Source: Chitinophaga skermanii
Lineage (GTDB): Bacteria; Bacteroidota; Bacteroidia; Chitinophagales; Chitinophagaceae
DNA length: 64,000 nt
Assembly (NCBI RefSeq): GCF_003259335.1
Contig: NZ_QLLL01000002.1
Location: 124,001 to 188,000, forward strand
Reading direction: 5' to 3'
Shown: piece by piece, positions 17,716 to 26,462 of the stretch
Layout: each line of letters starts with the position of its first letter
Numbering within the stretch: position 1 is the stretch's first letter
Program-made: the position numbers and the translations under genes
Notes under the pieces: generated by a model
What the model was told of the DNA's origin: nothing
The model's input: the letters and a program-made list of their open reading frames with translations, nothing else
Databases searched by the model: none

Positions 17716-17770
17716 ATCGTTTTCTGTTTTCAAAACCACCACCCATTTTTTAAACATTTTCTAAATTTTA

Positions 17771-17870
17771 AACCTTTGTAACACTTTGATACATCTTGCC
17801 CGTGATGCACTGCCTCTGCTCCATTTATGAGCGTTCTTTTGCCTTCATAACCTTTGTAAATTTGTATCAT
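17771..17870. repeat. Direct repeats and promoter upstream of the recombinase
   Basis: AACCTTTGTAA occurs at 17771-17781 and 17849-17859. Each is followed by a TTTG-then-AT stretch (CACTTTGATACAT and ATTTGTATCAT). The second copy contains TAAATTTG at 17857-17864, an exact TAnnTTTG -7 element about 50 bases ahead of the small ORF at 17916. It may be a promoter with an operator, or recombinase binding sites. Confidence 0.45.
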
Positions 17871-17915
17871 CCCTCGTAGCACTTGGATTTTGTGACGTAT
17901 GAACATGAGTGTGTT

Positions 17916-18068
17916 ATGAACAAAAAAATGACGCCTGAAATGGCGGTAAAAATCCTGAGTGAACAAGGCATTGCGGTCACTCTGGAAGATGCCGTGGCTA
18001 TTCTTGAAATTATCTACCGGCTTGCAGAAATTACAATCACCGAAATTTTAGACCATGAAGATTGCTGA
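17916..18068 (+). CDS. Small recombinase-linked helical protein
   Basis: 50 residues from the ATG at 17916. The sequence KMTPEMAVKILSEQGIAVTLEDAVAIL is a short helical pattern seen, as I recall, in small proteins encoded directly ahead of Bacteroidota serine recombinases. It overlaps the recombinase start (18055) by 14 bases, so translation is coupled. It is likely an accessory or regulatory factor of recombination. Confidence 0.6.
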   Translation: MNKKMTPEMAVKILSEQGIAVTLEDAVAILEIIYRLAEITITEILDHEDC

Positions 18069-19632
18069 CTTATATATTCGAGTAAGCACAGATGATCAGC
18101 GCGATAAGGGATTTTCTCAAAGATACCAGGAGGAAGTTTTGAGAAAATATTGCGATCATAATTTCATCCAGGTGCGCCATACAATTTTTGAAGATCACAG
18201 CGCGAAAACCTTTAATCGCCCACAGTGGAACAAATTGCTTACCGATTGGCGAAAGACCAGAAACCAGGTTGATTTTGTGCTATTTACGAAATGGGACAGA
18301 TTCTCGCGTAATGCGGGAGACGCCTATCAAATGATTAGTACTATCAGAAAACTCAATATAGAGCCGCAAGCTATAGAGCAACCGCTGGACATGACCGTCC
18401 CCGAAAGCAAAATCATGATGGCTGTGTACCTCGCCGTACCCGAAGCAGAGAATGATCGCCGTGCGCTTAATGTTTTCTATGGTATGCGCCGCGCACGAAA
18501 GGAAGGTAGATGGATGGGAACGGCCCCCATTGGCTACCAGAATAAAACAGACGAATCAGGAAAATCAAAATACATCTGCCCCAAAGACCCGGAGGCAAGT
18601 ATCATGAAATGGGCTTTTGAGGAAATTGCTACCTGCCAATACAACACCGAACAAATCTTGCAAATGGCCCGTAAACGGGGCTTAAAATGCAGCAAAAACA
18701 ATTTTTGGGTAGCAATACGAAATCCTGTGTATTGTGGTAAAATACACGTCCCTAAATACCGGGATGAAGAAAGCATCTTTGTACAGGGCAAACATGAAGG
18801 CATCATTTCCTCTACTTTATTCTATCTCGTTCAGGAAATACTTGATGGACGGCGTAAAAAGCAGCGCACAAAAATTGTTGTTGACGATCAATTGCCCCTA
18901 CGCGGTTTTCTCCTATGCCCCCGTTGCGGTAGGGTCTTAACTGGCAGCGCATCAAAGGGAAGAAATCGTCACTACCATTACTATCACTGCATTACTTCGT
19001 GCGGCTGTCGCTTCCCGGCAGAACGTGCAAATAGTCTCTTTGCAAAAGAGCTTCGTAAATATGTGCCACGATCACCATACAATCAGCTTTTCCGCCCAGC
19101 GCTGGAATACTATTTTGTAGCACAAACTAAGGGTATCAGCGAGGAAAGAGATCGTCTACTAAATCAAATCGATGCTTATACAGAATTAATACGAGAAGCT
19201 AGAAAACTGCTATTTCAGCAGCAGATAACACCGGGAGATTTTAAAGAAAGCAAGGAAGAATACGAAAAGGCGATTGCAAAATTAGAGGATAGCCTCGCGG
19301 GAATGCCCAAAAAAACACATAATATTGAAACCATCCTCGAAAAAGGCATGGCAAACATTTCTGTATTGGACACAATCTTTGAAAATGCTGATATTGAACA
19401 GCGGCGGCAGATCATTGGTTCGATATTTCCCGAAAAACTCACTTTTTCCGGTGACGCATATCGAACCACAAGAATAAATTATGCGGTTCAGCTAATATGC
19501 GGTCTGGATAAGGCTTCCGTAGAAAAAGAAAATGGGACAAATCCGTCAATTTCGGACTTGTCCCATCTGGTGATCCCGCTGGGACTCGAACCCAGGGCCC
19601 ATACATTAAAAGTGTATTGCTCTACCAACTGA
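18055..19632 (+). CDS. Large serine recombinase of the mobile island
   Basis: 525 residues. The N-terminal resolvase domain has LYIRVSTDDQRDKGFS (Ser11 candidate nucleophile in VSTD) and the FTKWDRFSRNAGDAY segment with the conserved Arg. A recombinase DNA-binding domain (about 155-260) and a zinc ribbon (CPRCGR...YHYYHCITSCGC, near 286-320) follow, then a coiled coil (~350-450). The last ~20 codons (IPLGLEPRAHTLKVYCSTN) are read from the antisense strand of the tRNA-Lys gene, ending at 19632. The gene therefore runs into its integration target. Confidence 0.9.
   Translation: MKIADLYIRVSTDDQRDKGFSQRYQEEVLRKYCDHNFIQVRHTIFEDHSAKTFNRPQWNKLLTDWRKTRNQVDFVLFTKWDRFSRNAGDAYQMISTIRKLNIEPQAIEQPLDMTVPESKIMMAVYLAVPEAENDRRALNVFYGMRRARKEGRWMGTAPIGYQNKTDESGKSKYICPKDPEASIMKWAFEEIATCQYNTEQILQMARKRGLKCSKNNFWVAIRNPVYCGKIHVPKYRDEESIFVQGKHEGIISSTLFYLVQEILDGRRKKQRTKIVVDDQLPLRGFLLCPRCGRVLTGSASKGRNRHYHYYHCITSCGCRFPAERANSLFAKELRKYVPRSPYNQLFRPALEYYFVAQTKGISEERDRLLNQIDAYTELIREARKLLFQQQITPGDFKESKEEYEKAIAKLEDSLAGMPKKTHNIETILEKGMANISVLDTIFENADIEQRRQIIGSIFPEKLTFSGDAYRTTRINYAVQLICGLDKASVEKENGTNPSISDLSHLVIPLGLEPRAHTLKVYCSTN
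19524..19564 (-). terminator. tRNA-Lys terminator inside the recombinase frame
   Basis: GGGACAA.TCCG (19534-19545) pairs with CGGA.TTGTCCC (19553-19564), one mismatch. On the minus strand it follows the tRNA 3' end and leads into ATTTTCTTTTT, so it looks like a tRNA terminator. Confidence 0.65.
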
Positions 19633-19643
19633 GCTACGGAATC
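19568..19643 (-). tRNA. tRNA-Lys, anticodon TTT, CCA encoded
   Basis: Minus-strand cloverleaf: acceptor GATTCCG/CGGGATC with one G-T pair, D arm GCTC...GAGC, anticodon stem ATACA/TGTAT with loop CTTTTAA giving anticodon TTT (Lys), T arm CTGGG TTCGAGT CCCAG, discriminator A and an encoded CCA at 19568-19570. Seventy-six bases in all. The opposite strand carries the end of the serine recombinase gene, which identifies this tRNA as the target edge of the mobile island. Confidence 0.95.
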
Positions 19644-19805
19644 ATCGATGACCATATCATCATCGTGGGGTGCAAAGGTAATAAAAAGATTATCATTACC
19701 AAGCGTTTATAAAGATTTTTTCAAAAAAAACTTAATTGCCCTAATTCGCATACATCCCAATCATGCCAAAAAACAACATCCCAAACCAGCAGAATGTTGC
19801 ATCAA

Positions 19806-20792
19806 TTACTTCTCCACCACAATCGTCTTCAACACCTCTCCTTTCCGACTAATAACCTGCACCTGTACATTGCCCGGCAACACCGAAAACGTCATAAAAC
19901 CCTGTATAGGGGCGAAGAAATCATACTCGCCGCGGGGGTGCATCTTTTCATTGGCTTCGGAGCCAGCGCCGCTGATAAAGTGGTGGGTGTACTTGCCCTT
20001 CGGGTGGTAATATTGCAAATGGTGCTCATGACCGCTGATATACATGTCTACCTTGTACTTTTCGAAGATTGGTTCGAGTGAGTTACGTATGTACGGTTTG
20101 TTCAAAGCACGGTTACCGGAAGTATAGCATGGATGATGCGCTACCACGATCTTCCAACGAATGTTACTACTTGTATCGGATAGCGTTTCTTCTAACCAAC
20201 GTTTCTGCGCGATGGAGTCTTGTCCTATTAACTCTTTACTATAACTAGAACTGTAAGCTTCCGGATCGAGGGGATTGGTATCCAGGAATATAAATAATGC
20301 TTCGGCGCCACCGGCGATCTTCTTTTTGAAAGAATAATAACGTGCCGGCATATGCCAACGCTGGCTCACTTTTGTATAATCCACTTGGGCTTGCGCATTA
20401 CCGTGGTAATCATGGTTACCCAATACGGCATACCATGCCCGGTGTAATGGATACTGGTAGAATACATTTTCGAACGACAAGTTCCATAACGGATCTTGCG
20501 TACTAGCCACCCCATCAGGATAAATATTATCGCCCGTAGCGATGATAAAATTGGCATTCATACCCGTAACTGCCTGCGCTAAGGTCGAAGCAACATCCTT
20601 TTGGAAATACTCGCCACCACGACCAAAATCTCCAATTACCGCAAACTCCAAGGCATTATCCCGGCTTAACTGCCCTTTGATAAAACCACCACGGTACCCT
20701 TTATCATACTCTGCTTGGTACTTTTTTGTTTGTGCCAATAAAGTACAAATACTCACACCTAACAAGATGAAAATCAGCAATATCTTCTTCAT
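19806..20792 (-). CDS. Secreted metallophosphoesterase (purple acid phosphatase-like)
   Basis: 328 residues from the ATG at 20792 (a TTG start would add two). A signal peptide with a long hydrophobic core (MKKILLIFILLGVSICTLLAQ) is followed by calcineurin-like metal motifs: VIGDFGRGG (GDxG), ATGDNIYPDG (GDN), VLGNHDYHGN (GNHD), VAHHPCY and SGHEHHLQ (GHxH). Spacing matches tartrate-resistant/purple acid phosphatases of about 300 residues. It is probably periplasmic or exported and releases phosphate from small esters. It stands alone between the tRNA and a repeat-rich gap. Confidence 0.9.
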   Translation of the reverse strand: MKKILLIFILLGVSICTLLAQTKKYQAEYDKGYRGGFIKGQLSRDNALEFAVIGDFGRGGEYFQKDVASTLAQAVTGMNANFIIATGDNIYPDGVASTQDPLWNLSFENVFYQYPLHRAWYAVLGNHDYHGNAQAQVDYTKVSQRWHMPARYYSFKKKIAGGAEALFIFLDTNPLDPEAYSSSYSKELIGQDSIAQKRWLEETLSDTSSNIRWKIVVAHHPCYTSGNRALNKPYIRNSLEPIFEKYKVDMYISGHEHHLQYYHPKGKYTHHFISGAGSEANEKMHPRGEYDFFAPIQGFMTFSVLPGNVQVQVISRKGEVLKTIVVEK

Positions 20793-21575
20793 AAACAATT
20801 CACATTTCGTTTAAATAACAATATCGATTGATAGCATACTCATCAAAGCAACAATGGTAAGAATGTATATGCTATACCTATTAAGAACTTCCCATAAATT
20901 CAACCTAAACAATTCATCCATACTACTAGGACTTTTGTAACGAAGGCAATTAGTGTCGTTATTGAGGCAACACCTGCTTTTAAATGAGTTGTAGTTGCAC
21001 AGGGCCCAATTCAACCATTTGAACTACAGTGAACTGGTATTAAGAAAGTACCCTACTTAGGCACAAACCTGTATTTCCTCACTATTACAAAGGCTCCATT
21101 CTCCCATCATCCAACCTAATACTAAGATGATAGAATAGTGCCTCATAAAATTTCATATTGGAAAACACCTCTACTCTCACTAATCATTCATCTATTTTCC
21201 CATCCTGATAGAATGTTTTACCTAAGCATACATATTGCCAAAACACCATTATAATCAATCTTCTATTTCTCAACAATACCCACGCTTCCATTCTCCCATC
21301 GTCCAACCTAATCCTAATATCATAGAATAGTACCGCCTATGCTTTCATATTGAAAAACACCTCTACACGCAGTAATCATCCATCATGATAGAATGTTTTG
21401 CCCAAAACTCCATTTCAATCACTCTTTAATCCTTACCAATACAAAGGCCCTTTCTCCCATCATTCAACCTATATCATAAAATAGTTCCACTCAATCACCA
21501 ATCCAAAGTTTCCATTCTCCACCATTCAACCAGCAACATTAACACTACAATAAGCTATCCCTACAAAAACTAAAA
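20793..21575. other. Non-coding gap with degenerate repeats
   Basis: No credible gene is seen in ~780 bases. From about 21060 onwards the AT-rich sequence is a degenerate tandem repeat, listed separately; the part before it shows nothing recognisable apart from sequence upstream of the phosphatase gene. Confidence 0.6.
21094..21540. repeat. Degenerate tandem repeat, unit ~160-190 bp
   Basis: The block ATTCTCCCATCrTCCAACCTA begins at 21098 and 21290, and a decayed TTTCTCCCATCATTCAACCT begins at 21451; ATTCTCCACCATTCAACC recurs at 21514. Matching inner blocks recur too: TTTCATATTG.AAAACACCTCTAC (near 21150 and 21343) and TGATAGAATGTTTT (near 21207 and 21386). Two full units and at least two partial ones are present, with spacing 192, 161 and 63. 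It is non-coding on both strands and lies between a phosphatase and a SusD gene. Confidence 0.7.
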
Positions 21576-21610
21576 AAGGTGTACCCACCCCAATTAAGCA
21601 GGTACACCTT
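21576..21610 (-). terminator. Terminator of the sigma-FecR-SusCD operon
   Basis: AAGGTGTACC (21576-21585) and GGTACACCTT (21601-21610) form a perfect 10-bp stem. On the minus strand it is followed by TTTTTTAG. It begins 6 bases after the SusD stop codon. Confidence 0.9.
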
Positions 21611-21615
21611 CAATA

Positions 21616-23208
21616 TTAATAACTCGGATTCTGTATCAAGTTCCCATTCAACGTAATCTCGTTGGCAGGAATCGGGTAGATGCGTTTGCGGGTATCTTTA
21701 TCATTCTTGTAACCCCATGCGTCTTCGTATTTACCAAAGCGGATCATGTCGTTTCTTCTCCAGGCTTCCCAGGCCATTTCGCGGGCTCTTTCTTCTAGCA
21801 AGCCGTCGAGGGTGATGCCGGTGGCTGCGTCGGTTTTAGCGCGGAGGCGGATTTTGGTAACCAATACGTCGGCGGTTTGTAATTCGCCGGCTATAGTGGT
21901 AGCAGTGGCGCCGCGGAGGATGGCTTCGGCTTTCATCAGGTATACGTCGGCAAGGCGGAATACAGGCACGTCGTTGTTGGAGTTACGGGTGCTTGGGTTC
22001 GTGTTCTTGTCGGGATAGTATTTGATGCTTCTTACGCCGCGGGCCTTGCCTAGTTCATCGTTGCCCACGTCCATGGTTTCTACTTTCTTTAATGGCATTT
22101 CTGGTGAGAACTCTAATTGCCATTTGATGGTAGCGGCTGGATCAGGACCGTTATACGTATCATCTAAACCTTTGTTGGTAGTGGTGATGTAAATGGGTGT
22201 TCCGTCGAAGTTATATTGCTTACCGGCTAACCATGTATTGTTACGTACGTCGTTCGGGAGGTTGAATTTCTCGTAGAACGATTTGATGGTGCTCATGGCA
22301 ATACTAGGACGGAATGGTAAAGAATACTTCGCCTGTAAGCCTGTATGCAACCCGAAACGGGCAAATTGGTTTCCCTCGATAATATTCGCATCGTAAGGGA
22401 TGGCGAAGATGGTTTCAGTAATTTGAGGACCATTTTCCGCCGCGAAAATCGAGATGTAATCGCTCGTTAAACTGTACTTGTTGCCTTTGAGGATGCTATC
22501 CGCCATGGCTACCGATTCGTTGTTCATGTTTTTGTTGATGTACACCTCTGCGTTCAAATACATCTTCTGCAAAAGGGCAAATGCCATCCATTTAGTAGGA
22601 CGGGAATACGTTACCTGGCCAGTATTCACGCTTAACAAAGGCGCTACTTCTTTCAATTCTTTCTCGATAAAAGCAAAGATCTCTGCCCTACTCGCTTGCT
22701 TCGGCAACTCGGTATTCTTGAACTTTGTAATCAAAGGAATATTGCCATACAAATCCATCATGAAGAAGTAATACAAAGCGCGCATAGCACGTACTTCTGC
22801 CATTGAAGTGGCTTTCGCCGGTATGTTCGATGCGTTCTCAAACATCTCGTACACCCTGTTACATGTATTAATACCCGTGAAACCCCACTGCCATACATTA
22901 CGTACCGTAGGATGGTCTTTCGTGTAAGTATGCAAGTGTAAGAAACGGTACTGCCCACCATCATCGTAGTTACCGTCGCGGGCCGGGATGATGGCTTCGT
23001 CGGTCGATAATTCTTGTAATCGCCAGTAATCGATGGCATACGCCGTTGCTAATTGAGAATAAATAGGGCCCGATGCCGCGAGGAAGCTCTCGGGGGTGTT
23101 CGGGAAGTTGCTATCTACGTATTCGGATTCAACATTCACATCCAGCTTTGTACAGGCTGACAAGAATGCGGCTCCACATATTGCGCTATATAATAAAATC
23201 TTTTTCAT
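21616..23208 (-). CDS. RagB/SusD family nutrient-binding lipoprotein
   Basis: 530 residues. A signal peptide with lipobox LSAC (Cys19) gives an outer-membrane lipoprotein. The SusD fold is indicated by an N-terminal helical TPR region (AMRALYYFFMMDLYGNIPLI near 145-165) and the C-terminal block RLADVYLMKAEAILRG...ERAREMAWEAWRRNDMIRFG. It sits 20 bases downstream of the SusC gene; the two form the usual pedal-bin uptake pair. No degradative enzyme is adjacent, so the nutrient cannot be inferred. Confidence 0.95.
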   Translation of the reverse strand: MKKILLYSAICGAAFLSACTKLDVNVESEYVDSNFPNTPESFLAASGPIYSQLATAYAIDYWRLQELSTDEAIIPARDGNYDDGGQYRFLHLHTYTKDHPTVRNVWQWGFTGINTCNRVYEMFENASNIPAKATSMAEVRAMRALYYFFMMDLYGNIPLITKFKNTELPKQASRAEIFAFIEKELKEVAPLLSVNTGQVTYSRPTKWMAFALLQKMYLNAEVYINKNMNNESVAMADSILKGNKYSLTSDYISIFAAENGPQITETIFAIPYDANIIEGNQFARFGLHTGLQAKYSLPFRPSIAMSTIKSFYEKFNLPNDVRNNTWLAGKQYNFDGTPIYITTTNKGLDDTYNGPDPAATIKWQLEFSPEMPLKKVETMDVGNDELGKARGVRSIKYYPDKNTNPSTRNSNNDVPVFRLADVYLMKAEAILRGATATTIAGELQTADVLVTKIRLRAKTDAATGITLDGLLEERAREMAWEAWRRNDMIRFGKYEDAWGYKNDKDTRKRIYPIPANEITLNGNLIQNPSY

Positions 23209-23228
23209 GGCTGCAGGTGATTATACAA

Positions 23229-26200
23229 TTAGAAGGATGCATTTAAACCCAAAAGGAATGAACGTGTTTTCGGGTAGAAATTGTTATTGTCGATGCCCGG
23301 GGTTAAACCACCCATTTCAATTTCTGGGTCGATACCACGGTAGTTAGTTATCACGAACAAGTTATTCGCCGATACATATACACGTAATCTTTTCAAATAA
23401 TTGCTCTTCATGGGTACGTTGTAACCAAAGGTTACGTTATCCATACGTAAGTATGAACCACTCTCGATATAACGGTCGCTCAATAAGTAAGCTCTATCGT
23501 CTTTTGCCGATTCTGTTAAGGAGAAGCGTGGCAAGTTCGTAGCGGTAGAACCGTATGGTACGTTCAAGTTCGCCAAGGTAGCGTTCAAGATGTGGCTTCC
23601 GTAAACACCGCGTAAGAAGAAGTTCAAGTCAAAATCACCGTAGGTAAAGGTGTTGCTCCAACCGTACAATAATTTAGGCTGCGCATTACCGGTTTGTACC
23701 AAGTAGCTGCTATTATACTCGCGGGTAAGGGTACCGTCGGGTTTATAGAATTGAGAAAGACCGTCTTTGTCTTTACCGGCATACAACATGGTATAGAAGG
23801 TACCTAATGGCATGCCTTCCAATAAACGTTGCGAGAAGTTACCACTTTGTCCACGGCCACCTAAATCGGCTGTTTCAATGTAGTTTACTTTGAAGATGTT
23901 GTTGGATAAAGAAACAATTTCGTTCTTGTTGTGGGCTAGGTTAGCACTGGTCGACCAAGAGAATTTACCTCCTTGAATGGGTTGTGCATTGATTTGTAAT
24001 TCAATACCACGGTTCTGCATTTTACCTACGTTCGCTAACATCGTATTTACACCCACGCTCGTTTGTGTAGCCGGTACGTTGTACGTGTAAATCAAATCAG
24101 ATGTAATCTTGTTGTAGTAATCCAACGCGAAGTTCAAGCGGCCACGTAAGATGGTTAAGTCGATACCTACGTTCGTCATGGCGGTACTCTCCCATTTCAA
24201 ATCAGGGTTTTCAATTTGCACAGGGGCAATGCTCGATAAATACTGACCATTGTAATAGAATTTACCTTTCAAATCGTAGCGCATCACGGAAATCAATGGA
24301 TCAAAACCGAGCGAGTTACCGGTAACGCCATAACCTGCACGTACTTTTAAATCGTCGATCCAGTCAATGCTCTTCATGAAGTTCTCTTTCGATACTTTCC
24401 ATGCCGCTGAGAAGGCTGGGAATAATGCCCAACGGTTGTTAGCACCAAAAGCCGAAGAACCATCTTGGCGTAAGGAGGCTTGTAATAAATATTTATCCTT
24501 GTAGGTATAGTTTGCTCTTCCGTAAAAAGAGATAAAACGTAAAGTAGAAATCCTAGTGCCGCCGTAATTCGGTAAATAACCGCTCAATGGGCTACCTAAA
24601 CTTAAGTTATCTCCCTTCGTAGCATCCGACACGAAGCCTTGTGTCGACGTTTGGAAACCATCGCCTTTACGGTCTTCCTGCCAAGAGTAACCGGCTAACA
24701 ATTTAAGATCGTGTTCGCCGAAGTGCTTGTTGTAGTTGACGTAAGTTTCGAGCAATTTGCGGGTATTGCTGAACGCGCTTCTTGTAGTACGACCGTTCAA
24801 TCCTTGTGCTAAACCCGATTTGCGACCATTATAAATATCACGGTTAATTTGCTCATCTTGCATCGACACGTTCAATGTATACGTTAACCCATCCACGATC
24901 TTCAATTCCGCACGCGCATTCCCTAACATGGTTTTCGTTTTCGTTTTATCGGTGTTGTTCACCACCAACGAAACAGGGTTTAAGTAATTACGGGTACGCG
25001 ACCAATCTTCCTTAAAGCTACCATCGGCATTGTAGATGTTCGTCGTAGGTAAATACGTTAACATGTTCAAGAATACGAGGTCGGGGATTCTATCTTGCGT
25101 AGCCACGCTATTGCTAATCGCCAAGTTCAATTTCAAGCGATCGTTGAAGGCTCTTTGCTCTAGGTTCGCACGTACGTTTAAACGCTCCATTTCAGAACCT
25201 TTCATAATACCTTGGTTTTGCACGTAGTTCACGCTACCATCGAATACCGTTTTCTCGTTACCACCACCAAAAGAGATGTTGTGGTTATGAGAAATACCTT
25301 GGCGCGTTACTTCTTTCTGCCAATTTGTATTCGCACCGTCTTCATCTATTGGCGCCAAAGCATTACCATTATCTTTCAAGAATTTACGAAGCTCATCACC
25401 GGTTAACATATCAATGCTACGGGAAATATTCTCCACGGCACCATAACCGCTATAGGTTACCCAACTTTGCCCGGCTTTCGCATGGCGTGTGGTAATCATA
25501 ATTACGCCATTCGCTGCACGGGCACCGTAGATGGCTGTTGAAGCGGCATCTTTTAAGATATCCATCGACACGATGTCGGCCGGGGAAACGAGTTGAATAG
25601 AAGCTCCCGGCACCCCATCAATTACATAAAAAGGCTGTTGCGCCTCGCCTGTTCTAAAGGTAGAAGGTCCACGTAAGATGATGCTTGGCGTAGCATTCGG
25701 ATCGCCGCTACGTGTGACGTTTAAACCCGGTACTTTACCTTGCAACAGTTGTTCCGGTGATGTAAATACGCCCGCATTAAAATTCTCGGCCGATACATGC
25801 GAAATCGCACCTGTTAAATCACCTTTCGTTGTTTGTCCATAACCCACTACCACAACGCTATTCAAATTACTAGCGCCTGTTTCCATGGCTACGTTTATGT
25901 TGGTACGACCATTCAAGGCAATTCTTTCCGTTTTGAATCCCATGAAGCTCATCACCAAGGTATCCGTCGCCGGATCAGCATTCAATACGAAATGCCCCAC
26001 CGCGTTCGACACTGTACCGGTAACCGTTCCTTTCACTTGCACACTCACTCCCGGTAATGCCGAGCTCGACGCTTTATCGATAATATTACCACTCACCACT
26101 ACCGTCGCTTTCTCCTTCTTGATCACCACTACCCCTTCGTTCACCACGAATTGATAACCGGTACCACGAAGTAATTGGCGCAATACGTTCTCCACCGTTT

Positions 26201-26450
26201 GCTTGTTTACGTCGAGCGATTGTACCCGCACTTGTTGCAAAGCGGCCGCTTCGTATACAATATCAATACCGGCTACTTTGCGGAGTTGCGCTAATGCATC
26301 CGACAAAGTACCTTCTTTTACGTGCAATTCTTGCACAATAACACGTTGCGATTGCGCCGAGGCTGAACCGGCAGCGCCTAGCAACATCAGGGCATAGAGG
26401 GCCCCGGTGCAAAGTAGCTTTGCACCCGTTTGGTTAAATTTAGCATTCAT
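23229..26450 (-). CDS. SusC/RagA TonB-linked outer-membrane protein with STN domain
   Basis: 1073 residues. In order: signal sequence, STN (secretin and TonB N-terminal) domain (about 40-110), carboxypeptidase-D regulatory-like domain (about 118-200), the SusC signature VVVVGYGQTTKGDLTGAIS, plug (about 215-330) and beta-barrel. The STN domain can contact the adjacent FecR anti-sigma, so ligand uptake would signal across the envelope. It is the third gene of a sigma-FecR-SusC-SusD operon and starts 12 bases after the FecR stop. Confidence 0.95.
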   Translation of the reverse strand: MNAKFNQTGAKLLCTGALYALMLLGAAGSASAQSQRVIVQELHVKEGTLSDALAQLRKVAGIDIVYEAAALQQVRVQSLDVNKQTVENVLRQLLRGTGYQFVVNEGVVVIKKEKATVVVSGNIIDKASSSALPGVSVQVKGTVTGTVSNAVGHFVLNADPATDTLVMSFMGFKTERIALNGRTNINVAMETGASNLNSVVVVGYGQTTKGDLTGAISHVSAENFNAGVFTSPEQLLQGKVPGLNVTRSGDPNATPSIILRGPSTFRTGEAQQPFYVIDGVPGASIQLVSPADIVSMDILKDAASTAIYGARAANGVIMITTRHAKAGQSWVTYSGYGAVENISRSIDMLTGDELRKFLKDNGNALAPIDEDGANTNWQKEVTRQGISHNHNISFGGGNEKTVFDGSVNYVQNQGIMKGSEMERLNVRANLEQRAFNDRLKLNLAISNSVATQDRIPDLVFLNMLTYLPTTNIYNADGSFKEDWSRTRNYLNPVSLVVNNTDKTKTKTMLGNARAELKIVDGLTYTLNVSMQDEQINRDIYNGRKSGLAQGLNGRTTRSAFSNTRKLLETYVNYNKHFGEHDLKLLAGYSWQEDRKGDGFQTSTQGFVSDATKGDNLSLGSPLSGYLPNYGGTRISTLRFISFYGRANYTYKDKYLLQASLRQDGSSAFGANNRWALFPAFSAAWKVSKENFMKSIDWIDDLKVRAGYGVTGNSLGFDPLISVMRYDLKGKFYYNGQYLSSIAPVQIENPDLKWESTAMTNVGIDLTILRGRLNFALDYYNKITSDLIYTYNVPATQTSVGVNTMLANVGKMQNRGIELQINAQPIQGGKFSWSTSANLAHNKNEIVSLSNNIFKVNYIETADLGGRGQSGNFSQRLLEGMPLGTFYTMLYAGKDKDGLSQFYKPDGTLTREYNSSYLVQTGNAQPKLLYGWSNTFTYGDFDLNFFLRGVYGSHILNATLANLNVPYGSTATNLPRFSLTESAKDDRAYLLSDRYIESGSYLRMDNVTFGYNVPMKSNYLKRLRVYVSANNLFVITNYRGIDPEIEMGGLTPGIDNNNFYPKTRSFLLGLNASF

Positions 26451-26462
26451 ATTTAGGCCAGG

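Larger units (their letters stand above)
14169..19567. mobile_element. Mobile island at tRNA-Lys with serine recombinase
   Basis: This stretch holds a small HTH protein, the C-terminal remnant of a conjugation coupling protein, a protease plus PIN/SEC-C gene pair, an unknown 122-residue protein, a 50-residue protein and a large serine recombinase that ends inside a tRNA-Lys gene. The flanks are ordinary chromosomal genes. The right edge is well set by the tRNA. The left edge is uncertain: I found no copy of the tRNA 3' end between 13950 and 14168. The truncated coupling protein points to an eroded integrative and mobilisable element. Confidence 0.65.
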
